From: Erysipelotrichaceae bacterium
GTDB lineage: Bacteria; Bacillota_I; Bacilli_A; Erysipelotrichales; Erysipelotrichaceae
Length of the DNA stretch: 8,289 nucleotides
Assembly: GCA_021442745.1 (NCBI GenBank)
Contig: JABUSI010000329.1
Span: forward strand, 1-8,289
Direction of reading: 5' to 3'
Position 1 is the stretch's first letter. Each line of letters opens with the position of its first letter. Under the pieces are notes generated by a model. It ran no database searches. It saw only the letters and a program-made list of their open reading frames with translations, and was not told the DNA's origin. Position numbers and translations under genes: made by a program. Below are positions 1 to 6,248 of the stretch, one piece after another.

Positions 1-485
1 CAGAAACACGGATACGGCAGTTCTTCCGGAATCACGATTTCCCCATCCAGAGAAATCAGCCATTCCGGCGCCGTCGGCAAATCGAACTGATGTGCCAGTG
101 CACTTTGTACGGACTTATCCATAAAATGCGTAATCGCACCCTGCTTGTTTCCCACGATATACGGCATTAAAAACCGCGTAGACAAGACATCACGGTTCCG
201 GTCAATCAGACTGGACGTATAGTCATCCGTAGGGAACAACACCAGCGTTTCCGTTGCACTTTCGTATTCCTTCATCAGCATATTGACAATATCTTCATCG
301 TATCTTCCGACAATTTCCATGACCTTGGAAACATATTTGCTTCCTTTTAACACATGCGATTCATTTTCTGTCTTGGCGACATAAAACACATCCAATGTAT
401 ATCCGTTCACACCCAGAGAGCGGATCACTCCTAACGGTGTGGAATGATTTTTACCCAATACTACAACACGAACATTTTCTTTCAT
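1..485 (-). CDS. ATP-grasp family ligase-like protein, N-terminal part (cut by window edge)
   Basis: About 161 codons are readable from an ATG at 485-483; the rest lies beyond the left edge. The protein opens with a Rossmann-like pre-ATP-grasp region (MKENVRVVVLGKNHSTPLGV), followed by an FPTDDYTSSLID stretch at about residues 87-98. Then comes a segment beginning MDKSVQSALAHQFDLPTAPEW, which is how ATP-grasp domains typically start (a lysine that helps bind ATP, then 'A..f.lPtaP'), and a beta strand ending ELPYPCF where 'P.v.KP' usually sits. This order fits the carboxylate-amine ligase type of ATP-grasp protein; relatives include D-aspartate ligases and other peptide or cell-wall ligases. 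The substrate cannot be told because the catalytic half is missing. An AGAGGA ribosome binding site lies 7 nt before the ATG, and the gene has its own promoter. The family call is fairly sure; the substrate is unknown. Confidence 0.7.
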   Translation of the reverse strand, partial: MKENVRVVVLGKNHSTPLGVIRSLGVNGYTLDVFYVAKTENESHVLKGSKYVSKVMEIVGRYDEDIVNMLMKEYESATETLVLFPTDDYTSSLIDRNRDVLSTRFLMPYIVGNKQGAITHFMDKSVQSALAHQFDLPTAPEWLISLDGEIVIPEELPYPCF

Positions 486-519
486 ACTAAAGTCCTCTCA
501 TTTATCGCATACCGTGTTT

Positions 520-548
520 ATTATACCATTGATTATTCCGTTGGTAAA
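520..548 (-). promoter_or_regulatory. Sigma-A-like promoter for the ATP-grasp gene
   Basis: Read on the minus strand: TTTACC (548-543), a 17-nt spacer, then a perfect TATAAT (525-520). Transcription should start near 513, giving a leader of about 28 nt that carries the AGAGGA ribosome binding site. The -35 element lies inside the T-rich tail of the terminator of the gene before it. This is a motif-based prediction. Confidence 0.7.
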
Positions 549-576
549 AAGAAAAACGACGGAACACCCCGTCGTT
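545..576 (-). terminator. Intrinsic terminator of the aminopeptidase/phosphatase operon
   Basis: A perfect 8-bp stem (AACGACGG at 555-562 with CCGTCGTT at 569-576) has a 6-nt loop. On the minus strand it is followed by a T-rich run (TTTTCTTTTT). It begins 4 nt after the M18 aminopeptidase stop codon, so it should end the three-gene operon. The T-rich tail overlaps the -35 element of the next gene. Confidence 0.88.
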
Positions 577-580
577 ACTC

Positions 581-1954
581 TTACATCTTACTGATAAATG
601 CCATGTATGCTTTATACGTTTCGTAAATATCCAGCTTGGAAGTAATTTCCCAAGGTGCATGCATACTCAATACCGGTACACCGCTGTCAATGACGTTCAT
701 ATTGTACTGGGCTACGATATAGGCAATGGTTCCGCCTCCACCGCAATCCACTTTACCCAGTTCTCCGGACTGGAACGCAATGTCTTCTTTTTCAAAGACA
801 TCACGGATCTTCGCAATGAATTCCGGATTGGCATCGTTACATCCGCCTTTACCACGGGAACCGGTGTACTTGTTGATGCAGATTCCTTTTCCCATATATG
901 CCGTATTCATCGGTTCATTCACCTGCGGGAACGTCGGGTCAAACGCAGCCGATACGTCGGAACTTAACATATTGGAGTTATTGAAACATCTGCGGATGTT
1001 CAATGCGCTGTATCCGCCGCACAATTCCATCAGTTCCATCACAGCCGTTTCAAAGAACATACTGTGCATTCCCGTTGCCCCGATACTGCCGACTTCTTCC
1101 TTATCCACCAGAACACAGCATGTCGTTTTTTCCTGACATCCGCCGTCCAGCAATGCCATCAATGACGTATACCCGCACACTCTGTCATCCTGTCCGTATC
1201 CCATAACCATACTGCGGTCCAATCCGTAATCTCTTGCCGGACCTGCCGGAACCATTTCCAGTTCCGCACTCATAAAATCATCTTCTTCAATGCCGTACTT
1301 TTCCTTCAGAGAAGTTAAGATTGCCGCCTTTACCGCATCCTTTTCTTCCTCCTTAGCCGGAATCGTACCGAAGGTAATGTTCATTTCTTCCCCTTCAATA
1401 ATCTTCGCAGCCGGCTTTTCCATCTGTCCTGCAGCCAGATGCGGCAACAAATCCGTAATACCCAATACCGGATCGTCAGGGTCTTCCCCGATGACCACGT
1501 TTACACACGTACCGTCTTTCTTGCAGACAACCCCGTGCATGGCAAGCGGCATGGCTACCCACTGGTATTTCTTCACACCACCATAATAATGCGTCTTCAA
1601 AAGCGCAATACCCTTGTCTTCATACAGAGGGTGTTGCTTCAGGTCCAAACGCGGAGAATCGATGTGAGCACCTAAGATATTCATACCGGTTTCCAGCGGT
1701 TCATTCCCAATCGCAAACAAAACCAGATCCTTACCCTTGTTGTCGTAATACACCTTATCTCCCGTATGCAACGAAACACCGCCCGCAATGCAGTCTTTCA
1801 GATCTTTGAATCCGTACTGTTTCGCCAGACGGATGCCTTCCGCTACACATTCCCGTTCCGTCTTGCACACGGAAATATACTTCTTATACCCTTCGTTGAA
1901 CGCCATCAGTTTGTTCAAAGACGATTCATCATATTTTTCCCAGACTGTTTTCAT
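581..1954 (-). CDS. M18 family zinc aminopeptidase (aspartyl aminopeptidase-like)
   Basis: This 457-aa cytosolic metallopeptidase should remove N-terminal residues (acidic or neutral) from peptides. M18 enzymes bind two metals and form large TET-like dodecamers. Expected ligands are visible: H97 and D99 in GAHIDSPR, D257 in the GQDDR segment, E286/E287 in DKEEVGS, D333 in SSDVSAAFDP, and H432 in SMHAPWE near the C-terminus. The length matches the family. I chose the ATG at 1954 because it follows the preceding gene's TAA by 2 nt and gives the usual MKTVWEKYDES N-terminus. An ATG at 1984 would add ten residues (MVQQTERRVS) and overlap the upstream gene. The ribosome binding site is weak (AGAAAGAAGAG), so translation is probably coupled to the upstream gene. 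It is the last gene of the operon. The family is secure; exact substrate preference is inferred. Confidence 0.93.
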   Translation of the reverse strand: MKTVWEKYDESSLNKLMAFNEGYKKYISVCKTERECVAEGIRLAKQYGFKDLKDCIAGGVSLHTGDKVYYDNKGKDLVLFAIGNEPLETGMNILGAHIDSPRLDLKQHPLYEDKGIALLKTHYYGGVKKYQWVAMPLAMHGVVCKKDGTCVNVVIGEDPDDPVLGITDLLPHLAAGQMEKPAAKIIEGEEMNITFGTIPAKEEEKDAVKAAILTSLKEKYGIEEDDFMSAELEMVPAGPARDYGLDRSMVMGYGQDDRVCGYTSLMALLDGGCQEKTTCCVLVDKEEVGSIGATGMHSMFFETAVMELMELCGGYSALNIRRCFNNSNMLSSDVSAAFDPTFPQVNEPMNTAYMGKGICINKYTGSRGKGGCNDANPEFIAKIRDVFEKEDIAFQSGELGKVDCGGGGTIAYIVAQYNMNVIDSGVPVLSMHAPWEITSKLDIYETYKAYMAFISKM

Positions 1955-1956
1955 AC

Positions 1957-3042
1957 TTACTCTTCTTTCTGTTTGTTGTACCATCCCAATATCCCGTCTC
2001 TTTTTACGAAATACCGGTCTTCGGTTTCCCGATATACATATAATATGTCACCCGGTTCAATGTGCGGATGATAATCGGTAACGTCCCACACTCTTGTTCC
2101 GCTTGCCGTGTGATATACATCTTCCTTGTATACCCACATCTTGTATCCGGAACTGATATGCCGTACGTATACCTTCTGCTTTGTTTCTTCCAGAACTTCC
2201 ACCGCATTGTCACAATACACAATGCTGCGGTATTCCGTACTTTCTTTCTGCGTATGATCGGCCACATACAGCCATCCCATTTCCGAAACAACCCAGTCAA
2301 ACTCCATGGTTGTTACATCGTTGATGACCACCAGATTCAACTGCCCGTCACTCTTTACGTTATTGCCCCCGTCCAGAGACAAAACACCATTCTGATAACG
2401 CGGATTGCAGTTCATCTTCTTCTCACAATAATTGACCGTCGGCCAGTGTCCGACCAAAATCGGCCGGTCCAGCTGCGGTTTATGATATTCATACGCATCC
2501 TGACGAAGACATGCCGAACGGTCGTTTTCCGTCACATTCGGATTGTTCATTCCCGCATGACACGCATATAAATACGGATCTTCCAGAATATCCGGCAGAT
2601 TGTTCAGCCATTCCATCAGATACCCGAATTCCTGTACCATCTTTTCATGGTCAAAATTCTCTGTCGTCATTCCCAGCCGTTCCATCATTTCCTGAAACGT
2701 ACTGTTTTCATGATGACTGATGTGATCCAGAACCTGTTCCCTATCCCGGAACTTCTCCAGAATCCACACTTCACAGTTTCCTTTTGTCGCATATACCGGT
2801 CCTCTTAAAGACATACGGTATATCTTCTCCAATACTTTTAAACTTCCCGAACCTTTTTCTACCATATCTCCCACAATCAATAACTGATCCGAATCGTGAT
2901 AACCCGCCTTCTGCAGCACTTCGTTAAACCCGGTATAGTTCCCGTGAATATCCGAAATGGCCAGAACGCGCTTTGCCGGATCCAATTGAATGGAAGAAAC
3001 CTTTGCGTACGTTATATGCTGCGGGTTGCCGTTTGCAGCCAC
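1957..3042 (-). CDS. PPP-type metallophosphatase with SH3-like C-terminal region
   Basis: A calcineurin-like phosphoesterase of about 361 aa. The dinuclear metal signatures appear in order: DIHGN (D31, H33), VGDMVEKG (D59), GNCE (N89, with Cys where GNHE is usual), CHAG (H162) and VGHWP (H199). This order is that of PPP phosphatases (bacterial Ser/Thr phosphatases, ApaH, PrpE-like), so it could act on phosphoproteins or dinucleoside polyphosphates; the substrate is not evident. After about residue 270 there are two strand-rich segments (about 280-310 and 329-355, the latter with GDILYVY...GILGWY) that look like SH3-type folds; I cannot name a domain. No signal peptide or membrane helix is seen, so it is probably cytosolic. 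The start is uncertain: I prefer GTG at 3042, which has an AGAGGAA site 5-7 nt upstream. Another in-frame GTG at 3111 would add 23 residues but has a poorer site. The gene overlaps the upstream peptidase by 31 nt and ends 2 nt before the M18 ATG. Confidence 0.82.
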   Translation of the reverse strand: MAANGNPQHITYAKVSSIQLDPAKRVLAISDIHGNYTGFNEVLQKAGYHDSDQLLIVGDMVEKGSGSLKVLEKIYRMSLRGPVYATKGNCEVWILEKFRDREQVLDHISHHENSTFQEMMERLGMTTENFDHEKMVQEFGYLMEWLNNLPDILEDPYLYACHAGMNNPNVTENDRSACLRQDAYEYHKPQLDRPILVGHWPTVNYCEKKMNCNPRYQNGVLSLDGGNNVKSDGQLNLVVINDVTTMEFDWVVSEMGWLYVADHTQKESTEYRSIVYCDNAVEVLEETKQKVYVRHISSGYKMWVYKEDVYHTASGTRVWDVTDYHPHIEPGDILYVYRETEDRYFVKRDGILGWYNKQKEE

Positions 3043-4781
3043 GTTGCTTCCTCTTCGTTCATAAATGGTAGTAAGGTCTTGTAAACGTAAGCATGGTAAT
3101 CGTTCAGCCACTTACGTTCGCTCTTTGTCATTTCTTCCGGTAAAATCGCATCCAGATCAATCGGACATACGGTTAACGTTTCAAACCCCATAAACTGTCC
3201 GTATTCGTTCTTTCCGCGCTTTTCACACACAACTTCGTTTTCCACCCGGATTCCGTGACTGTTTTCAATATATACGCCCGGTTCAATGGTCGTAACCATA
3301 CCGGCTTCCATCACACAGCTGTCATTGCGTTCCGGAACGATTCTCCACCGAAAGCCGTTCGGTGCTTCATGAATGTTCAGCAAATATCCGACACCATGTC
3401 CCGTACCGCACTGATAATCGATATCAATATCCCATACCGGTCCTCTGGCCAGAATATCCAGATTCAGACCTCTGCAACCGTACAGGAACTGTGCCTTGGA
3501 AATCCCGATCATGCCTCTTACCACACGGGTATAATGATCCTTCCACAGATCACAGATATCCCCCAGTAAAATCGTCCGGGTAATGTCCGTAGACCCCTGC
3601 CAGTACTGTCCGCCGCTGTCTACCAGATACATGCCGCTGTTTTTCATATACACCGGCTTATCCTTGCTTGGGGAATAATGCATCATTGCCGCATTGGCAT
3701 TGTACGCCCCGATCGTACCGAACGAACCGCCGAAACAGTTTTCATTCTGTGCCCTGAACCAGGACAGTTTTTCCGCAGCTTCCCATTCGGTGATTTCCCG
3801 CTTTTGGATTTCGTGTTTCAGCCAGTAAATAAACTTCGTAACCGCCACACCGTCCATAATATGACACTGCCGTAAATTCGCAATTTCCGTTTCGTTCTTG
3901 ATGGCTTTCATCAAAACTTCCGGATTATCCGCGCATACACTGTTTTTAATCAGCGCACTCAACGCATAATTGACCTTTTTCGGATCATACAATACCGTTT
4001 CGGTAATCGTCTTCATATCTTCATAAATATCGTTATACGGCCGGATTTCCACACCGTCTTTTGCCAATGCTTCCCTGACACTCGCCGGTACTTTCTTTTC
4101 ATTGACATACCACGTCATCGTATCCATACCAATCAGCGCATAACTCAGTACCACCGGACTGGCAACCGAATCCGTTCCCCGTACGTTCAATACCCAGCAG
4201 ATATCATCCAGTGTCGTCAGCACATGATATTCCGCCTGCCTGTTCTTCATTTCTTCCCGTACCCGGTTCAGTTTGGACGCACAGGATTCCCCGGACCACT
4301 TTTCTTCCAGAATGTACACTTCCCCATCCGGTAATCCCGGACGATCGGTCCAGATTTTACCGACCACATCATCCGTAATCGCAAAGTTCACACCCGGTAA
4401 GGCTTCTTTCAGTTGGTTTGCGTACAGACTGTTGACGACTCTTCCGTCAAATCCCAGACACATACCTTCCTGTAATACACCCTGTAAGAATTCCGTAACC
4501 GTCGGTACACCTTCCTGTCCCATCCGGTACAACGTAACCGTCGTATCCTTCAGCTGGTTCTCCGCCTGAATAAAATATCTTCCGTCCGTCCAGAGTCCCG
4601 CATGGTCCATCGTTACCACCATCACTCCGGCACTTCCGGTAAATCCGCTCATATACTTTCTGCACGTAAAATACTCGCATACGTATTCACTTTCATGAAA
4701 GTCCGCCGTCGGAATGTAATAGGCATCCATCGACAATTCTTTCATTTGTTTCCGCAATGCTGCCAGACGTTCTTTAATCAT
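3012..4781 (-). CDS. M24B Xaa-Pro aminopeptidase (three-domain, XPNPEP1-like)
   Basis: A 589-aa enzyme expected to release the N-terminal residue from peptides whose second residue is proline. Two creatinase-like N-terminal domains (about 1-130 and 150-300) precede a C-terminal pita-bread catalytic domain (about 305-540). Its dimetal ligands are visible: D388 in YLVDSGG, D399 in GSTDITRT, H462 in GTGHGVG, E500 in TTIEPGVY and E514 in IRVENEV. H471 in NIHEAP fits a catalytic histidine. The 11- and 14-residue spacing of the Asp and Glu pairs matches the family. About 600 residues with three domains is the long eukaryotic-type form rather than the shorter E. coli PepP. The start is ATG 4781, with AAGGGGGAG 6 nt upstream; an ATG at 4838 is rejected because it lies upstream of the predicted -10. 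No signal peptide, so cytosolic. First gene of the operon with the phosphatase and M18 peptidase. Confidence 0.94.
   Translation of the reverse strand: MIKERLAALRKQMKELSMDAYYIPTADFHESEYVCEYFTCRKYMSGFTGSAGVMVVTMDHAGLWTDGRYFIQAENQLKDTTVTLYRMGQEGVPTVTEFLQGVLQEGMCLGFDGRVVNSLYANQLKEALPGVNFAITDDVVGKIWTDRPGLPDGEVYILEEKWSGESCASKLNRVREEMKNRQAEYHVLTTLDDICWVLNVRGTDSVASPVVLSYALIGMDTMTWYVNEKKVPASVREALAKDGVEIRPYNDIYEDMKTITETVLYDPKKVNYALSALIKNSVCADNPEVLMKAIKNETEIANLRQCHIMDGVAVTKFIYWLKHEIQKREITEWEAAEKLSWFRAQNENCFGGSFGTIGAYNANAAMMHYSPSKDKPVYMKNSGMYLVDSGGQYWQGSTDITRTILLGDICDLWKDHYTRVVRGMIGISKAQFLYGCRGLNLDILARGPVWDIDIDYQCGTGHGVGYLLNIHEAPNGFRWRIVPERNDSCVMEAGMVTTIEPGVYIENSHGIRVENEVVCEKRGKNEYGQFMGFETLTVCPIDLDAILPEEMTKSERKWLNDYHAYVYKTLLPFMNEEEATWLQTATRSI
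3048..3054 (-). promoter_or_regulatory. Ribosome binding site that decides the phosphatase start
   Basis: AGAGGAA on the minus strand has its GAGG core 7 nt before the GTG at 3042. It lies inside the last codons of the M24 peptidase. It is the best-spaced Shine-Dalgarno sequence near the 5' end of this frame, which is why GTG 3042 is preferred over GTG 3111. Confidence 0.55.
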
Positions 4782-4815
4782 GTTTGTCTCCCCCTTAAAA
4801 AACGCGTATGCTAAC

Positions 4816-4844
4816 ATTATACACATCCGACTGCACAAAAAAAA
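4816..4844 (-). promoter_or_regulatory. Predicted promoter of the peptidase operon
   Basis: A perfect TATAAT lies at 4821-4816 on the minus strand, about 35 nt before the ATG at 4781. There is no good TTGACA; at a 17-nt spacer the -35 position falls in the T-run of the uppP terminator (TTTTTT, 4844-4839). Either the T-run serves as a poor -35 element or the promoter depends on its -10. The -10 is convincing; the -35 is not. Confidence 0.55.
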
Positions 4845-4862
4845 GACGGATAACCGCCTTTT
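4837..4862 (-). terminator. Intrinsic terminator of uppP
   Basis: On the minus strand AAAAGGCGG pairs with CCGTCTTTT around a 4-nt TTAT loop (4850-4853), with one G-U pair, followed by more T (eight in a row at 4837-4844). The UAA stop codon of uppP (4863-4861) contributes to the base of the stem, so terminator and coding end are merged. The T-run is also the -35 region of the next operon. Confidence 0.85.
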
Positions 4863-5685
4863 ATCGAAACAACAGAAAATATGCCAGAATCACGTTTCCC
4901 AGGATAATCCGGTACCATCCGAAAATCCGGAAACTGTGGTTACGGACAAATGCCATCAAGCCTTTGATAACCAGTAAGCTGACCGCAAAAGCCACCACGC
5001 ATCCCGCAAACAGAACGCCCAGTTCCAATGCCGAAAAATGCAAGCCGACCTTCAGAACGTATTTCAGTAATTTCAAGGCACTTGCCCCGAACATCACCGG
5101 AATCGCCATAAAGAAACTGAACTCCGCTGCCACCGGACGCGCACATCCCAGTAAACTTGCACCCAGAATGGTGGAACCGCTGCGCGAAGTCCCCGGAATC
5201 AGGGCCAGCATCTGATAACACCCGATGCCCAGTGCCTTACCAAAAGTCATCTGTTCGGCCGTATTCACCTGTGGTTTTACCTTCCGGTTTTCAATCGCGA
5301 TAAACAATATACCGTAAATAATCAATGCCAGTGCTACCGTAACCGGATTGTACAGCAGTTCGTCAATCACATCATCAAACAGCAACCCGACAATCGCCGC
5401 CGGTACGGACGCTACCAATACTTTTCCCCACAGAATCCACGTATTTTTCTTTTCTTCCCTGTCCTTCTTAAAGGAAAACGGGTTCAGTTTTGAAAAATAC
5501 AGGACAACGACAGCCATAATGGATCCCAATTGAATAATCACCAGAAACAGATTCACAAACTCTTCGCTCAGCTGCATCGGGAGAAATTCATTGACCAGAA
5601 TCATATGTCCGGTCGAACTGACCGGCAACCACTCCGTGATTCCCTGTACGATTCCCAGTATAATCGCTTTGATAATTTCTAACAT
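4861..5685 (-). CDS. uppP: Undecaprenyl-diphosphatase UppP (BacA family)
   Basis: A 274-aa integral membrane enzyme that removes a phosphate from undecaprenyl diphosphate, regenerating the lipid carrier for peptidoglycan and other wall polymers; overproduction is known to give bacitracin resistance. Family motifs are clear: QGITEWLPVSSTGH at residues 14-27 (the (E/Q)xxxE motif, Q14 and E18, plus the SS-T-G-H segment) and PGTSRSGST at 164-172 with the catalytic arginine R168. Hydrophobic helices run through the protein, with a charged loop at about 68-82 (KKDREEKK) and another at 131-148. The length is typical. ATG 5685 has an AGAGGG site about 7 nt upstream. It is a single-gene unit with its own promoter and terminator, divergent from the membrane/DUF2812-like pair. 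Identification is secure. Confidence 0.97.
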   Translation of the reverse strand: MLEIIKAIILGIVQGITEWLPVSSTGHMILVNEFLPMQLSEEFVNLFLVIIQLGSIMAVVVLYFSKLNPFSFKKDREEKKNTWILWGKVLVASVPAAIVGLLFDDVIDELLYNPVTVALALIIYGILFIAIENRKVKPQVNTAEQMTFGKALGIGCYQMLALIPGTSRSGSTILGASLLGCARPVAAEFSFFMAIPVMFGASALKLLKYVLKVGLHFSALELGVLFAGCVVAFAVSLLVIKGLMAFVRNHSFRIFGWYRIILGNVILAYFLLFR

Positions 5686-5709
5686 AGAAAGCCCTCTTTG
5701 ATAAGTTAT

Positions 5710-5738
5710 AGTATAATATTTCTTTCCATTTGAAGCAA
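5710..5738 (-). promoter_or_regulatory. Predicted uppP promoter
   Basis: On the minus strand: TTGCTT (5738-5733), a 17-nt spacer, then TATACT (5715-5710). Initiation near 5703 would leave a leader of about 18 nt before the uppP ATG. The -10 is good (5 of 6) and the -35 moderate (3 of 6). The -35 shares 3 bp with the -35 of the divergent plus-strand promoter. Confidence 0.55.
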
Positions 5739-5758
5739 TTTCAAAAGTACTATATAAT
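5730..5758 (+). promoter_or_regulatory. Sigma-A-like promoter of the membrane protein/DUF2812-like pair
   Basis: TTGAAG (5730-5735), a 17-nt spacer, then a perfect TATAAT (5753-5758). Initiation near 5765 would give a short leader of about 13 nt with AAGGTGAT almost at its 5' end. This promoter rules out the in-frame TTG at 5730 as the start of the downstream gene. Confidence 0.72.
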
Positions 5759-5762
5759 AGTA
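5748..5762. repeat. Short inverted repeat over the plus-strand -10 box
   Basis: TACTAT-ATA-ATAGTA is a perfect 6-bp inverted repeat with a 3-nt centre, spanning the -10 (5753-5758). The half-site ATAGTA recurs at 5708-5713, overlapping the uppP -10. It could be an operator, but AT-rich -10 sequences easily form such repeats by chance. Confidence 0.35.
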
Positions 5763-5777
5763 AAAAAGGTGATGACT

Positions 5778-6248
5778 ATGATCAAACGAAAATTCTATGC
5801 ATTTTTTTATCTGCTGTTATTGACGGCAGGTTATGTGGCGTTCTGCTTCTTCATCAAAGAGCCGGACAGTCTGCATTATATTTCTTTACTGTTTATTACC
5901 ATCGGTACCTTCCTCGTATTTTTCTTCCCGGTATACTATCCGCGTAAGGAAATCGTAGGCGGATGGATGCGCTACCGGCTGTATCTGGTAACCGGTCTGT
6001 ATCTGGGAATTGTCATCGGATGCAGTTACGTATTCAGTTATGTGCTGGAATGCCCGGACAAAGTGTATTTTATCGGTCATATCATCGGACTGGCAGTGGA
6101 AATCAGCCTGTTGTGGGCTGCCACCAAATACACAAAGAAACCGAAGGAAATCATAAAAGAAGTCTACGTGCCGCAACCGAACCCGGCTATTACCGGGCAG
6201 GAAATACCGGCTATTACCGAAGGAGAATCACCGGATGAATCTCTCTAG
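5778..6248 (+). CDS. Hypothetical four-helix membrane protein with PAIT-repeat tail
   Basis: I do not recognise this 156-aa protein. Four hydrophobic segments are visible at about residues 7-26, 33-53, 67-89 and 97-117. Short loops join them, with a basic N-terminus (MIKRK) and a basic patch after helix 4 (KYTKKPKEIIKE). This suggests both ends face the cytoplasm. The last 40 residues form a polar proline-rich tail with two 8-residue repeats starting PAIT, ending in acidic residues. There is no catalytic signature. The start is ATG 5778, preceded by AAGGTGAT (5766-5773), which matches the 16S anti-Shine-Dalgarno end. ATG 5772 is possible but too close to that site, and TTG 5730 is the -35 box. 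It overlaps the next gene by 14 nt, so the two are probably translationally coupled. The partner is DUF2812-like, and DUF2812 proteins often carry C-terminal membrane helices, so this may be the separated membrane half. That link is inference. Confidence 0.72.
   Translation: MIKRKFYAFFYLLLLTAGYVAFCFFIKEPDSLHYISLLFITIGTFLVFFFPVYYPRKEIVGGWMRYRLYLVTGLYLGIVIGCSYVFSYVLECPDKVYFIGHIIGLAVEISLLWAATKYTKKPKEIIKEVYVPQPNPAITGQEIPAITEGESPDESL
6183..6230 (+). repeat. Two tandem 24-nt units in the membrane protein tail
   Basis: Units at 6183-6206 and 6207-6230 share CCGGCTATTACCG exactly at the start, then diverge. They encode PAITGQEI and PAITEGES in frame. The second unit also contains the AAGGAG ribosome binding site (6220-6225) of the next gene, which may explain why its end differs. 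Confidence 0.7.

Noticed and set aside
14..17. Q instead of E in the UppP (E/Q)xxxE motif, seen at residues 14-18 of UppP
   Set aside because: The family motif accepts Q at this position, so it is not an active-site defect. Coordinates given here are residues, not bases; the codons lie at about 5646-5632.
726..1136. Long plus-strand open frames opposite the M18 peptidase
   Set aside because: They are antisense to a well-supported gene, have no family resemblance and no good ribosome binding site. High GC at codon third positions makes such shadow frames common.
1955..1984. ATG at 1984 adding ten residues to the M18 peptidase
   Set aside because: The extra residues do not look like the family N-terminus, the upstream site is poor, and it would overlap the phosphatase gene by 28 nt. 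ATG 1954 follows its stop by 2 nt.
2062..2571. 169-codon plus-strand frame opposite the phosphatase
   Set aside because: It is antisense to conserved metallophosphatase motifs, has low-complexity hydrophobic content and no promoter or ribosome binding site.
4782..4838. Upstream ATG at 4838 adding 19 residues to the M24 peptidase
   Set aside because: It lies upstream of the predicted -10 box. The ATG at 4781 has a strong AAGGGGGAG site and the family-typical N-terminus.
5730..5777. TTG start at 5730 (and ATG at 5772) for the membrane protein
   Set aside because: TTG 5730 is the -35 box of the promoter. ATG 5772 sits inside the Shine-Dalgarno match, leaving no proper spacing.
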